In this document: positions 5,214 to 12,362 of the stretch, piece by piece
How the letters are laid out: every line of letters starts with the position of its first letter
How positions within the stretch are numbered: position 1 is the first letter of the stretch
From: an uncultured Oscillospiraceae bacterium
Lineage (GTDB): Bacteria; Bacillota; Clostridia; Oscillospirales; Oscillospiraceae
Direction of reading: 5' to 3'
Assembly (NCBI GenBank): GCA_910584805.1
Contig: CAJUCB010000053.1
Location: 1 to 12,362, forward strand
DNA: 12,362 nt
Notes under the pieces: model-generated
Databases searched by the model: none
Told to the model about the DNA's origin: nothing
Seen by the model: the letters and a program-made list of their open reading frames with translations, nothing else
Translations under genes and position numbers: made by a program

Positions 5214-6224
5214 TTACCCCAAAGAAATCTCCCGGTTGGCATAGGCGTTCAAATCCGTACCCCCTCGATTCCCTGCCAAATACTCATAATATCCCTGGCT
5301 GCCGATCATCGCACCGTTGTCTCCACAGAGCTTTAACGGCGGTAGGTAAAGGGAAATCCCCCTCTCTCGGCAGGCAGCTTCCAGCTCTCTACGAATCCGG
5401 GAATTGGCCGCCACGCCCCCCACTACGGCCACCTTCCCATAGCCCAACATCTCAGCCGCCTCCATGGTCCGGGGCACCAACTCCCGGCTCACAGCGGCGG
5501 AGAAAGAGGCCGCCAAGTCTGCCACCGGCAGCGCCTCCCCTTTCTGTTGGATTTTGTGGATCTGGTTCAGCATGGCAGTTTTCAGGCCGGAAAAGGACAT
5601 ATCCAGGGGGGCATCCTGGACGTGAACAGCTGGCAAGGAAAAAGCCTTGTCATCCCCCCCCTGGGCAGCCCGGTCCAAGGGGCCGCCACCGGGATAGCCT
5701 AAGCCCATCACCCGCGCGATCTTGTCAAAGCACTCCCCTGCCGCGTCGTCATGGGTGGCCCCCAAAATCTCCATCTCCGTGTAACCCCGCACGTCCACAA
5801 TCAGGGAGGTGCCCCCGGAGACGCACAAGCAGACGAAGGGGGGCTCCAGCTCCCGATGGGCGATATAATTGGCGGCGATGTGCCCCCGGACATGGTGGAC
5901 CGGGATCAGCGGCACCCCCAGGGCATAGGCCACAGACTTGGCAAAGTTCACCCCCACCAGCACCGCGCCGATGAGCCCAGGGGCGTAGGTCACTGCCACG
6001 GCGTCGATCTCCCCCCGGGTGACCCCCGCTTTCTCCAAGGCCGCATCTGCCAGGTCTGCAATCACCTCAATGTGCTTCCGGGAGGCGATCTCCGGCACCA
6101 CACCGCCGTAAAGCTTGTGCATTTCTACAGAAGAGGCGATGCAGTCCGCCAACACCTCCCGCCCGTCTTTCACCAAGGCTACCGCCGTCTCATCACAGGA
6201 GGATTCTACCGCAAGTATTATCAT
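5214..6224 (-). CDS. tsaD: tRNA N6-adenosine threonylcarbamoyltransferase TsaD
   Basis: TsaD transfers the threonylcarbamoyl group from threonylcarbamoyl-AMP to A37 of tRNAs reading ANN codons (t6A), working with TsaB and TsaE in the cytoplasm. The protein has 336 residues, a normal length. It opens with ILAVESSCDET and has HHVRGH with the metal ligands H111 and H115, the third ligand D302 in CGDNGAMIG, CVSGGTS near 135 and VVGGVAANSRIRREL near 268; these fit the ASKHA fold. Its ATG overlaps the rimI stop by 4 nt (ATGA), so it is translationally coupled in the polA-rimI-tsaD unit. TsaB and TsaE are not in the window. No terminator follows the stop at 5214; the DnaA-box cluster comes directly after. 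The neighbouring tRNA-Thr reads an ANN codon and so is a plausible substrate, though adjacency may be chance. Confidence 0.97.
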   Translation of the reverse strand: MIILAVESSCDETAVALVKDGREVLADCIASSVEMHKLYGGVVPEIASRKHIEVIADLADAALEKAGVTRGEIDAVAVTYAPGLIGAVLVGVNFAKSVAYALGVPLIPVHHVRGHIAANYIAHRELEPPFVCLCVSGGTSLIVDVRGYTEMEILGATHDDAAGECFDKIARVMGLGYPGGGPLDRAAQGGDDKAFSLPAVHVQDAPLDMSFSGLKTAMLNQIHKIQQKGEALPVADLAASFSAAVSRELVPRTMEAAEMLGYGKVAVVGGVAANSRIRRELEAACRERGISLYLPPLKLCGDNGAMIGSQGYYEYLAGNRGGTDLNAYANREISLG

Positions 6225-6682
6225 AGGCTTTCTTCCTTTCTCCCAAACTGCCGGGTCAACAGGAGGGCATCCTCTTTGGGGGCTTCATAATAGTCCCGCC
6301 GCCGGCCGGCCTCCTGGAAGCCGTGCTTCCGGTACAGGGCCACCGCAGCCTCATTGGATGGACGGACTTCCAAGGTTAGGAACGCCAGCTTTTCTTCCCC
6401 GAAACGGCAGAACACATCCAGCAGCCGGTCCGCAATGCCCTGGCGGCGGCAGTCCGGGCGGACCGCCACATTATCAATATAGCCCTCATCTAAAATCACA
6501 TGGAGGCCTGCGTAACCCAGCACACTCCCGTCCTCCCCCTCAGCCACAATGAAGGATGCGGTATCGTTGTACAACTCCTCTGCCAGCATAGCCTCGCTCC
6601 AAGGGGTGGCAAAGCACAGGCGTTCCAGCTCCGCCACCCCAGCCAGGTGGGAGCGGTCCATGGGTACCAACGTATAGTTCAT
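6221..6682 (-). CDS. rimI: Ribosomal-protein-alanine N-acetyltransferase RimI (GNAT family)
   Basis: RimI acetylates the N-terminal alanine of ribosomal protein S18 using acetyl-CoA. The 153-residue protein is a single GNAT domain. The acetyl-CoA pyrophosphate loop is VRPDCRRQGIA (R79-A84, a RRxGxA form), LEVRPSN carries the conserved Glu at 105, and ALYRKHGF carries the conserved Tyr at 117. The RRRDYY tail is typical of RimI. It overlaps polA and tsaD by 4 nt on each side. The rimI-tsaD pairing is common in bacteria and supports the RimI call over a generic GNAT enzyme. Confidence 0.92.
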   Translation of the reverse strand: MNYTLVPMDRSHLAGVAELERLCFATPWSEAMLAEELYNDTASFIVAEGEDGSVLGYAGLHVILDEGYIDNVAVRPDCRRQGIADRLLDVFCRFGEEKLAFLTLEVRPSNEAAVALYRKHGFQEAGRRRDYYEAPKEDALLLTRQFGRKEESL

Positions 6683-9303
6683 GCCTTAGCCTCCCCCCAG
6701 CTCCGGCCCACACCGGCGTCAGCAGTGAGGGGCACTGCCAGTTCCACTACTTTCTCCATCTCTTCCTCCAGTAAAGCTTTTACCTTGTCAGCCTCCCCCT
6801 GGGGACACTCCACAATGAGTTCGTCGTGGACCTGCAACACCAGCCGGGCCTCCAACCCCTGCTCCTTCAAAGCCTGGGCCACCCGGATCATGGCCAGCTT
6901 CATTACGTCCGCTGCCGTACCCTGGATGGGCATGTTCAAGGCCACCCGTTCGCCAAAGGACCGGAGGTTAAAGTTGGCAGAGCGCAGCTCCGGCAGCCAG
7001 CGGCGGCGGCCCATGAGGGTGGCCACGTAGCCGTCCTTCTTGGCCTGCTCCTTGATCTCATACATATAGGCCCGGACCCCCGCGAAGGTCTCCAAATACC
7101 TATTCATGTACTCCTTGGCCTCTTTCTGGCTGACCCCGATATCCTGGGCCAAGGAAAAGCCAGAAATGCCGTAGACGATGCCGAAGTTCACCGCCTTAGC
7201 CCGGCGGCGCAGCTCCTGGCTCACCTCCTCCGGCGGCAGGCCGAACACCTGGGCGGCGGTATGGGTGTGGACATCCTCCCCGGAGAGGAAGCTCTGGATC
7301 ATCCGCTCATCCCCAGAGATGCAGGCCAGCAATCGCAGCTCGATCTGGGAGTAGTCCGCATCCACCAGCACCCAGTCCTGGGGGGCGATGAACATGGTCC
7401 GCAGCTGAGCCCCCAGAGGGGTGCGCACAGGGATATTCTGCAAATTTGGCTCCGTGGAGGACAAGCGCCCGGTGGCGGTGACGGTATTCTGGAAGGAGGT
7501 GTGGATGCGCCCGTCTGGGCCGATCCCACGGGCCAGGCCCTCCACATAGGTGGAGTTCAGCTTGGTAAGCTGCCGGTACTCTAAGAGCTTGTCAATCATA
7601 GGGTGGGCGGGACGGAGCTTCTCCAACACTTCGGCGCTGGTGGAGTAGCCCGTCTTGGTCTTTTTGATGGGGGACAGGCCCAGCTTTTCAAAGAGGATTT
7701 TTCCCAACTGCTGGGTGGAGTTCAGGTTGAACTGCTCCCCGGCCTGGGCAAATATCTCCTTCTCCAAGGCGGCGATCTCCTCCCGCAATGTTTCGCCAAA
7801 CTGTTCCAAAGCCGCCCGGTCCACCAGCATCCCCTGCTTCTCCATCTCCGCCAGCACAGGGCACAAGGGCAGCTCGATCTGCTCCAACACCCCCCTCAGG
7901 CCCAATTCCTCCAGTTTGGGTCGGAGAACCCCCCAAAGGGCCTCCACCCAGACGGCATCCCCATACCAAGTTCCACTGGTGGTAGGCTCTGCTAGATCCT
8001 CAGTAAAGTAGGACTGCGCCAGCTTGCGCAGTTCATAGCTCCCCGCCGTGGGATCCAAGAGGTAGGCCGCCAGCTCGGTATCAAAGACAAAGCCCTCATA
8101 GGGCTGGTCCCGCTCCGCCAGGGCCCGGCACAGCTCCTTGACCCCGTGGGCCACCTTTTTGACCTTCCCGGAGAACAGCGCCGAGAGCAGCGCCGGGTAG
8201 TCCCCCTGGTAACTCGCCTCCTCCGCCGTCCAGAGCATCTCCCCCTCTTGCCCCAGGTACACCGCCACCCCTGTGAGGCCCGGTTGGGCCAGCACGGTCA
8301 CATGTTCCGCCGCCTCCCAGCGGGGCAAGGCCTGGGCCAAATCCTCTGCCGTGGCCAGAGGGCACAGCTGGGCTGTGGTGGCGGGGGCGGCCTCCTGGGT
8401 CGCCGGGGCGTGGACGGTATCCAAACCCAGTTGGGTGATGAGCTTGAACAGCTCCAACTTCTCCAACAGCGCCCGCAGAGGGCCAGCGTTCACCGGCTTG
8501 CGCAGGGTATCCTCCGGCGCGAACTCCAAGGGCGCGTCGCAGCGGATGGTACATAACTCATAGGACTGGAAGGCACTCTCCCGCCCCTCGGTGAGCTTTT
8601 TTACCATGGCAGGCTTAGCGGGGGTATCTGGGGCAGTGACCACGTCGGGAAGGTGGTCATAGAGGTGGTCGATGGAGCCGTACATCTGCACCAGACCCAT
8701 GGCCGTCTTTTCCCCCACCCCCTTCACCCCGGGAATGTTGTCGGAGGCGTCCCCCATCAAAGCTTTCAGGTCAATGATGTGTATGGGGTCGAAGCCATAT
8801 TCCTCCCGGAAGGTATCCGGGTCCATCTCCCGGGTGGTGGTCTTGCCGCTGCGGGTGGTCACCAGCTCCACATAGGTGTGGGGGGTGATGAGCTGAAGGG
8901 AATCCTTGTCCCCGGTGGCGATGCGGCAGTCCCAGCCCGCTGCCTCGCACTTGCGGGAAATGGTGCCGATCAAGTCGTCGGCCTCCCACCCCGCCATCTC
9001 ATAACAGGGGATGTTCATTGCATCCAACACCTGCTTGAGCATAGGGATCTGTACCGCCAATTCCTCGGGCATCTTCTTCCGCTGGGCTTTGTACCCCTCA
9101 TAGGCCAGGTGGCGGAAGGTGGGCTCCTTCCGGTCAAAGGTGATGCACAAGCCGTCGGGGTCCACCTCGTCCACCATGCGGCGCAAAATGTTCAAGAAGC
9201 CAAAGATGGCCTGGGTGGGAAAGCCCTCCTTGTTGCTCAGGGGGCGGATGCCGAAAAAAGCCCGGTTGACGATGGAATTTCCGTCAATCACCAGCAGCTT
9301 CAT
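6679..9303 (-). CDS. polA: DNA polymerase I, probably without proofreading activity
   Basis: Pol I fills gaps and removes RNA primers in lagging-strand synthesis and repair. The 874-residue protein has the full layout: 5' nuclease (about 1-290, with VIDGNS, FDRKEPTFRH, GWEADDLIG, ATGDKDSLQL and GDASDNIPGVKGVG), a central 3'-5' exonuclease-like domain (about 300-480), and the polymerase domain with motif A DYSQIELRLL (about 648), motif B RRAKAVNFGIVYG (about 698) and motif C VHDELIVE (about 822). The central domain has VTVLAQPGLTG where active enzymes have a DxE motif, and VAHGVKELCRAL where the second Asp should be, so proofreading is probably lost, as in Bacillus Pol I. It is the first gene of polA-rimI-tsaD, with a GAGGA-type site before the ATG at 9303. 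Confidence 0.98.
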   Translation of the reverse strand: MKLLVIDGNSIVNRAFFGIRPLSNKEGFPTQAIFGFLNILRRMVDEVDPDGLCITFDRKEPTFRHLAYEGYKAQRKKMPEELAVQIPMLKQVLDAMNIPCYEMAGWEADDLIGTISRKCEAAGWDCRIATGDKDSLQLITPHTYVELVTTRSGKTTTREMDPDTFREEYGFDPIHIIDLKALMGDASDNIPGVKGVGEKTAMGLVQMYGSIDHLYDHLPDVVTAPDTPAKPAMVKKLTEGRESAFQSYELCTIRCDAPLEFAPEDTLRKPVNAGPLRALLEKLELFKLITQLGLDTVHAPATQEAAPATTAQLCPLATAEDLAQALPRWEAAEHVTVLAQPGLTGVAVYLGQEGEMLWTAEEASYQGDYPALLSALFSGKVKKVAHGVKELCRALAERDQPYEGFVFDTELAAYLLDPTAGSYELRKLAQSYFTEDLAEPTTSGTWYGDAVWVEALWGVLRPKLEELGLRGVLEQIELPLCPVLAEMEKQGMLVDRAALEQFGETLREEIAALEKEIFAQAGEQFNLNSTQQLGKILFEKLGLSPIKKTKTGYSTSAEVLEKLRPAHPMIDKLLEYRQLTKLNSTYVEGLARGIGPDGRIHTSFQNTVTATGRLSSTEPNLQNIPVRTPLGAQLRTMFIAPQDWVLVDADYSQIELRLLACISGDERMIQSFLSGEDVHTHTAAQVFGLPPEEVSQELRRRAKAVNFGIVYGISGFSLAQDIGVSQKEAKEYMNRYLETFAGVRAYMYEIKEQAKKDGYVATLMGRRRWLPELRSANFNLRSFGERVALNMPIQGTAADVMKLAMIRVAQALKEQGLEARLVLQVHDELIVECPQGEADKVKALLEEEMEKVVELAVPLTADAGVGRSWGEAKA

Positions 9304-9361
9304 AGTCTCACTTCCTCATTGCTTTCATATCCTGAATGGTTCCCATTCTTTTCTGAGCTCT

Positions 9362-9390
9362 ATTGTAACAAGGTTTGGCGGGAAAAGCAA
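9362..9390 (-). promoter_or_regulatory. Promoter of the polA-rimI-tsaD operon
   Basis: On the reverse strand TTGCTT (9385-9390), a 17-nt spacer and TACAAT (9362-9367) are present, about 60 nt before the polA start. No internal promoter is needed because the three genes overlap. Confidence 0.7.
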
Positions 9391-9448
9391 CGGTGGGGCC
9401 GTGGGCCCGGCGTTTTCCCCAAAGCTTTACGAAGTAGGAGGACTGACT

Positions 9449-10168
9449 ATGAAACGATCCCTATGCCTCATCGCCGCCCTGGCCCTTATCCTCACCGCCT
9501 GCGCACAGCCCAGCCTGGAAGCCAGCCAAGAACAGCGCTATCAAATGGCCGTGGCCCGTTTGGAGGCAGGCTTCCCCGCCTCTGCCCTGCCCCTGTTCCG
9601 GAGCCTGGGGCACTACCGGGACGCCGCCCTTCAGCGCCGCCACTGTGCCTTTGCCGCCCTGCGGTCCTACATCGCCAGCCACGGCGCCCCCTACACCCCC
9701 ATGGATGACGGCGGCGCCGTGATCACCTACAACAGCGCCCTCACCCAGGCCGGAAGCATCACCCGCTATGCCGCCCTGGACCAGGGGGGCCGGTTAGTCT
9801 TGGGTTGCGGCAGGGCCTCGGAGACCTTGGGGAGCTGGGTCTACTCCATCACCCTAGAGGAGAACAGCAGCTATGCCGAGACCAGCTTCCTGGGGCTCCA
9901 ACGCCTGGGCGCCCCCACCTTTTTCCAGGGCAACGCCTCCCTGTTCCTGTGCAACTACGCCCAGAACCGCAGCGTGGATCTGCCTGTGACACAGTGGCAG
10001 GACCGCCAATGCGTGTTCCCTCAGCGGCAGCTCTCCGAAGCCTATAGCCCTCGGGATATGCAGGCCATCCAGACCCTGCCGGCGGCGGTGGAGATGCTTT
10101 TCCGGGAAAGCGGCGTCACCTTGGGGGATTTGGGGTTTTGGGACGCGGAGGATACCGTAGCATCCTAA
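9449..10168 (+). CDS. Lipoprotein with a TPR-like N-terminal segment, function unknown
   Basis: The 239-residue protein begins with a lipoprotein signal peptide (MKRS, hydrophobic core, LTAC with Cys18). Residues about 27-65 (YQMAVARLEAGFPASALPLF followed by RSLGHYRDA) follow the TPR-like pattern common in Firmicutes surface proteins, where a helix pair ends in LGxYxDA. The rest (about 80-239) has mixed strands, with GGAVITYNSALTQAG and RLVLGCGRASETLGSWVY, and I do not recognise it. An open frame continues upstream to 9119 but is only antisense to polA; ATG 9449 has AGGAGG (9436-9441) 7 nt upstream. No convincing promoter was found between polA and this gene. It is GC-rich like the housekeeping genes and ends in its own terminator. 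Confidence 0.85.
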   Translation: MKRSLCLIAALALILTACAQPSLEASQEQRYQMAVARLEAGFPASALPLFRSLGHYRDAALQRRHCAFAALRSYIASHGAPYTPMDDGGAVITYNSALTQAGSITRYAALDQGGRLVLGCGRASETLGSWVYSITLEENSSYAETSFLGLQRLGAPTFFQGNASLFLCNYAQNRSVDLPVTQWQDRQCVFPQRQLSEAYSPRDMQAIQTLPAAVEMLFRESGVTLGDLGFWDAEDTVAS

Positions 10169-10179
10169 ATACGTCCACT

Positions 10180-10221
10180 CAGCGCAGACGGCATTCTCCT
10201 CCCATGCCGCCTGCGCTGTTT
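10180..10221 (+). terminator. Terminator of the 9449 lipoprotein gene
   Basis: A stem of 8 bp (CAGCGCAG/CTGCGCTG, 10180-10187 with 10211-10218) plus 6 bp (CGGCAT/ATGCCG, 10189-10194 with 10204-10209) is broken by one A/C mismatch and has a 9-nt loop. TTTCTATGTCTTTTT follows. Confidence 0.8.
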
Positions 10222-10262
10222 CTATGTCTTTTTCCGGGGATCGATGGTTTTTAATCAATACA

Positions 10263-10299
10263 AAAGCATGACCACTCCGTTTAAGAATGGTCATGCTTT
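10263..10299 (-). terminator. Terminator overlapping the end of the small HTH gene
   Basis: A perfect 12-bp stem (AAAGCATGACCA at 10263-10274 with TGGTCATGCTTT at 10288-10299) has a 13-nt loop; on the reverse strand T-rich sequence (CTTTTGTATTG) follows. The stem includes the stop codon of the HTH gene (10291-10293). Confidence 0.75.
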
Positions 10300-10608
10300 C
10301 TCTGTGATATCTTTAATGATCTGAAGGACATGCTCCGCTTGTACAGGTGTCAACTTCCCTAATTCCCTCCAAATTTCCTTCGATTTCTGGATATCCCTCA
10401 CCTCCGTATCAAAAAACTCCTGCGGACTGATTCCAAGGTATTCACAGATATAGAGAAATCCCGACATAGATGGCAACGTTCGCTTATTTTCAATTTTGTT
10501 GATATAGCTTTCGCTCTGTCCTAGGGACAAGCTCATATCCCTTGCCGAGACATCACGTTGAATGCGCAGCTCACTAAGCCGTCTGGGGAACCAGTCAATG
10601 TAATCCAT
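10291..10608 (-). CDS. Small XRE-type HTH regulator
   Basis: This DNA-binding protein of 105 residues has one lambda-repressor-like domain (about 8-62): LSELRIQRDVSARDMSLSLG, QSESYINKIENKR as the recognition helix, and FLYICEYLGISPQEFF. A helical C-terminal tail (LTPVQAEHVLQIIKDI) could serve for dimerisation. ATG 10608 is chosen because GGAGG lies 8 nt upstream; a frame start at 10629 has no site. The gene diverges from the lipoprotein/SLH operon, so control of that operon and of itself is the natural inference. Its composition is AT-richer than the polA block. Confidence 0.88.
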   Translation of the reverse strand: MDYIDWFPRRLSELRIQRDVSARDMSLSLGQSESYINKIENKRTLPSMSGFLYICEYLGISPQEFFDTEVRDIQKSKEIWRELGKLTPVQAEHVLQIIKDITEKA

Positions 10609-10625
10609 ATCGCTTTCCTCCATCC

Positions 10626-10650
10626 GCATATTATAAATCCAGTATTATGC
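10626..10650. promoter_or_regulatory. Imperfect palindrome, candidate operator
   Basis: The ends GCATATTA (10626-10633) and TATTATGC (10643-10650) are inverted copies with 6 of 8 positions matching. The site covers the -10 box of the HTH gene and lies about 30 nt upstream of the -35 of the divergent operon. Confidence 0.35.
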
Positions 10651-10658
10651 AATCCAAA
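10630..10658 (-). promoter_or_regulatory. Possible promoter of the small HTH gene
   Basis: On the reverse strand a consensus TATAAT (10630-10635) is preceded after 17 nt by a weak TTTGGA (10653-10658). The -10 lies within an imperfect palindrome (10626-10650), which would suit autoregulation. Confidence 0.4.
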
Positions 10659-10680
10659 GGAAAATAAAGATATATTTTTC

Positions 10681-10709
10681 TTTACAATGGGATTTATAGG
10701 ATGTATAAT
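10681..10709 (+). promoter_or_regulatory. Promoter of the lipoprotein/SLH operon
   Basis: TTTACA (10681-10686), a 17-nt spacer and a consensus TATAAT (10704-10709) are present. The predicted start near 10716 gives a 50-nt leader. GGGATTT occurs just before and after the -10 and could be a further regulatory site. Confidence 0.75.
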
Positions 10710-10766
10710 CACCAATAATAGGGATTTTAATTCCATAGAAAACAAAAGAGTTAGGAGTGTTTCATT

Positions 10767-11345
10767 ATGAAAAAATTAGTCCCTTTGGCCCTGTTCCTGA
10801 TTGCCATGCTTCCGATGCTTTTTCTTTCGGGCTGTGGTGACTCTGTTGAACCAGTAACAGTCGATTACTGGCAAATACTTTATGACTATCTGGTTGAACA
10901 AGGTCCTATAGAAAAAGAAGATGAAATACGCACATTTCATCTGGAAGCAAAAGACAATGACACTATTTTAGTTGGCATTTTTGTAGAAATTGATTCTCTT
11001 TACGCTTCTGGAAACGCAGATTTTGTCTTAACTTTACCCCATGCAGAGGAAACCGTTGATTGTCCTATTGAACTCTCAGCTACTTACCGCTACTTGGGTA
11101 TTACAGCCAAGGAAAGCGGTAAAGGTTCCATCAATCGAGCAACCTACCAAGATGGAACAGATTTTTCATGGACTTCACACAAAATCACAGAAGGTGTAGA
11201 GTCAAGTTTTACTGATGACCTTTCATCACAAGTTATCTCCGATATTATTGTTTTTCTATGCAGTGCTCTCACAGAAACTGAATTAGACATTAGTATAGCG
11301 GATCTAGGTTTTTTGTCTTACACAGTTCCAACCGAAGATAATTAA
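10767..11345 (+). CDS. Lipoprotein of unknown function, first gene of the SLH operon
   Basis: The 192-residue protein has a lipoprotein signal peptide (MKK, hydrophobic core, LSGC with Cys23). The exported part is acidic, with an early helical segment (VDYWQILYDYLVEQG), then mostly strand-like stretches (TFHLEAKDNDTILVGIFVEI, ADFVLTLPHAEETVDCPIEL) and a C-terminal AxLGFLSYTVP end. I do not recognise the family. AGGAG (10753-10757) lies 9 nt before the ATG. The gene is clearly AT-richer than the polA block. The SLH gene follows after 16 nt, so the products are probably made together and act at the cell surface. Confidence 0.85.
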   Translation: MKKLVPLALFLIAMLPMLFLSGCGDSVEPVTVDYWQILYDYLVEQGPIEKEDEIRTFHLEAKDNDTILVGIFVEIDSLYASGNADFVLTLPHAEETVDCPIELSATYRYLGITAKESGKGSINRATYQDGTDFSWTSHKITEGVESSFTDDLSSQVISDIIVFLCSALTETELDISIADLGFLSYTVPTEDN

Positions 11346-11361
11346 AGGAGGTAACCATTTC

Positions 11362-12362
11362 ATGAAGAAATCATTCGTACTATTCCTCACATTTCTACTG
11401 GTATTTTCCCTCCTTCCTGCCACATTTGCAGTAACCCCCGAAGCAAGCAATGCCGCGCAGTCCCTTTATGAACTAGGATTGTTCAATGGCACTGGCACAG
11501 ATGCTAACGGGAATCCAAATTTTGATCTTGATCGCTCCCCTACACGCAATGAAGCCGTCACCATGCTTGTCCGCCTCCTAGGCAAAGAAAAAGAGGCACA
11601 AAGCCAGACCTGGGCAACACCTTTCACCGATGTGGAGCCATGGGCAAAGCCCTATGTAGGGTATGCCTATGCCCATGGCCTGGCCGCTGGCACTGCGCTG
11701 GACAAGTTCAGCGGTTCCTCTCCGGTTACGGCCTCTCAATACATTACCTTTGTTTTACGTGCACTTGCCTATCGCGACGGAACAGACTTTCAATGGAACC
11801 AAGCATGGGAGCTCTCTGACAGGATTGGGTTTACCAATGGAGAATATAATGCGGCATCTAGCTTTACCCGTGGCGATGTAGCCATCATTTCCTATCGTGC
11901 TTTACAAGTAAACCCAAAAGGAAGCAGCTATACTTTAATAGAATTGTTGCAAGCTCCTTCTTCCAGCGAAAGAACAGCATCTCTTGATGATATAATTGCC
12001 GTCTTAGAGGCTTATTCAACCGGACTGGACACACACATTCATGCCATTGAATCATCACTAGCAGGTGTAAGTTCAGCCACAACTTGGGGAGAAATTGCCA
12101 CTGTGCTACAACAAGAGCAGGCCCAGCTTAAAGTTGTTGCCAATCACTTTAGAACTGCTGCGAGCCTTTGCCAAGATTTTTCTGACCTTCAAACTCTAAA
12201 ACAGTATTTATTTGATTTGGCAGCTTCATACAATACACTTTGTAACTATAATATTGTTGGAACAGGAGAAAGTGCATGGGAATTTTCTGACCTTGAAGAT
12301 ATTCAATCCGACCAACTCGAAATACTGCAAGCCTCTATTGAGGCAGAGGTAGACCTCTGGAT
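11362..12362 (+). CDS. SLH-domain surface protein (3' truncated by window)
   Basis: The open frame from ATG 11362 runs without a stop to the window end (333 codons seen). AAGGAGGT (11345-11352) lies 9 nt upstream. The protein has a Sec signal peptide (MKKSFVLFLTFLL ... ATFA, cleavage near residue 23) and three S-layer homology motifs: about 28-75 (SPTRNEAVTMLVRLLG), about 88-138 (FTDVEPWAKPYVGYAYAHG, then VTASQYITFVLRALAY) and about 144-182 (SSFTRGDVAIISYRAL). SLH triplets bind pyruvylated secondary cell-wall polymers and anchor proteins outside the membrane. The region after about 190 is helical and rich in Gln, Glu, Leu and Ala (LDDIIAVLEAYSTGL, WGEIATVLQQEQAQL), possibly a coiled coil, and I do not recognise it. 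It is co-transcribed with the lipoprotein gene. Confidence 0.92.
   Translation, partial: MKKSFVLFLTFLLVFSLLPATFAVTPEASNAAQSLYELGLFNGTGTDANGNPNFDLDRSPTRNEAVTMLVRLLGKEKEAQSQTWATPFTDVEPWAKPYVGYAYAHGLAAGTALDKFSGSSPVTASQYITFVLRALAYRDGTDFQWNQAWELSDRIGFTNGEYNAASSFTRGDVAIISYRALQVNPKGSSYTLIELLQAPSSSERTASLDDIIAVLEAYSTGLDTHIHAIESSLAGVSSATTWGEIATVLQQEQAQLKVVANHFRTAASLCQDFSDLQTLKQYLFDLAASYNTLCNYNIVGTGESAWEFSDLEDIQSDQLEILQASIEAEVDLW

Noticed and set aside
9119..9448. Upstream extension of the 9449 lipoprotein frame
   Set aside because: The added residues are antisense to polA, and the lipoprotein signal peptide and AGGAGG site fix the start at 9449.
8653..9708. Open frame of 351 codons on the + strand over the start of polA
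   Set aside because: It is antisense to the 5' nuclease domain of polA and then out of frame over the 9449 lipoprotein; the overlap explains it.

Overview
The window looks like the chromosome of a gut-type Clostridia (Firmicutes), probably Oscillospiraceae (Flavonifractor/Intestinimonas-like). The pointers are strong AGGAGG-type ribosome binding sites, sigma-A promoters with 17-nt spacers, a Pol I with a degenerate proofreading domain, lipoprotein signal peptides, an SLH-domain exported protein, and GC-rich housekeeping genes beside AT-richer accessory genes. The taxonomy is inferred from style only.

Left part (1-2320): the tail of an unidentified gene and its terminator; a well-delimited, highly structured small RNA of about 225 nt (about 220-445) with its own promoter and terminator; a two-gene unit of a DUF5067-like lipoprotein and a small four-helix membrane protein; and a reverse-strand Uma2-family (DUF820) nuclease-fold gene. 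Two copies of a hairpin plus CTGTCAAAA element, in opposite orientation, bracket the RNA and the two-gene unit.

Middle (2321-5213): an SSS-family sodium:solute symporter, converging on a gene for a tandem double-HTH regulator whose own ribosome binding site lies in a perfect 8-bp palindrome. Next come about 450 bases without a convincing protein gene but with two terminators, a reverse-strand tRNA-Thr(CGT) with a near-perfect promoter, and a cluster of DnaA-box-like sequences.

Housekeeping block (5214-9390, reverse strand): polA, rimI and tsaD overlap by 4 nt each and are read from one promoter upstream of polA, which links DNA repair/replication with protein acetylation and tRNA t6A modification.

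Right part (9449-12362): a lipoprotein with a TPR-like N-terminal segment, then an AT-richer block with a small XRE-type regulator diverging from an operon of a lipoprotein and a three-SLH-motif surface protein that runs off the window. The block looks like a regulated cell-surface cassette, possibly of foreign origin.

The most interesting items are the structured RNA at 220-445 (raiA-like class suggested, not proven), the DnaA-box cluster at 5117-5210, the palindrome on the double-HTH gene, and the AT-rich regulator/lipoprotein/SLH cassette.
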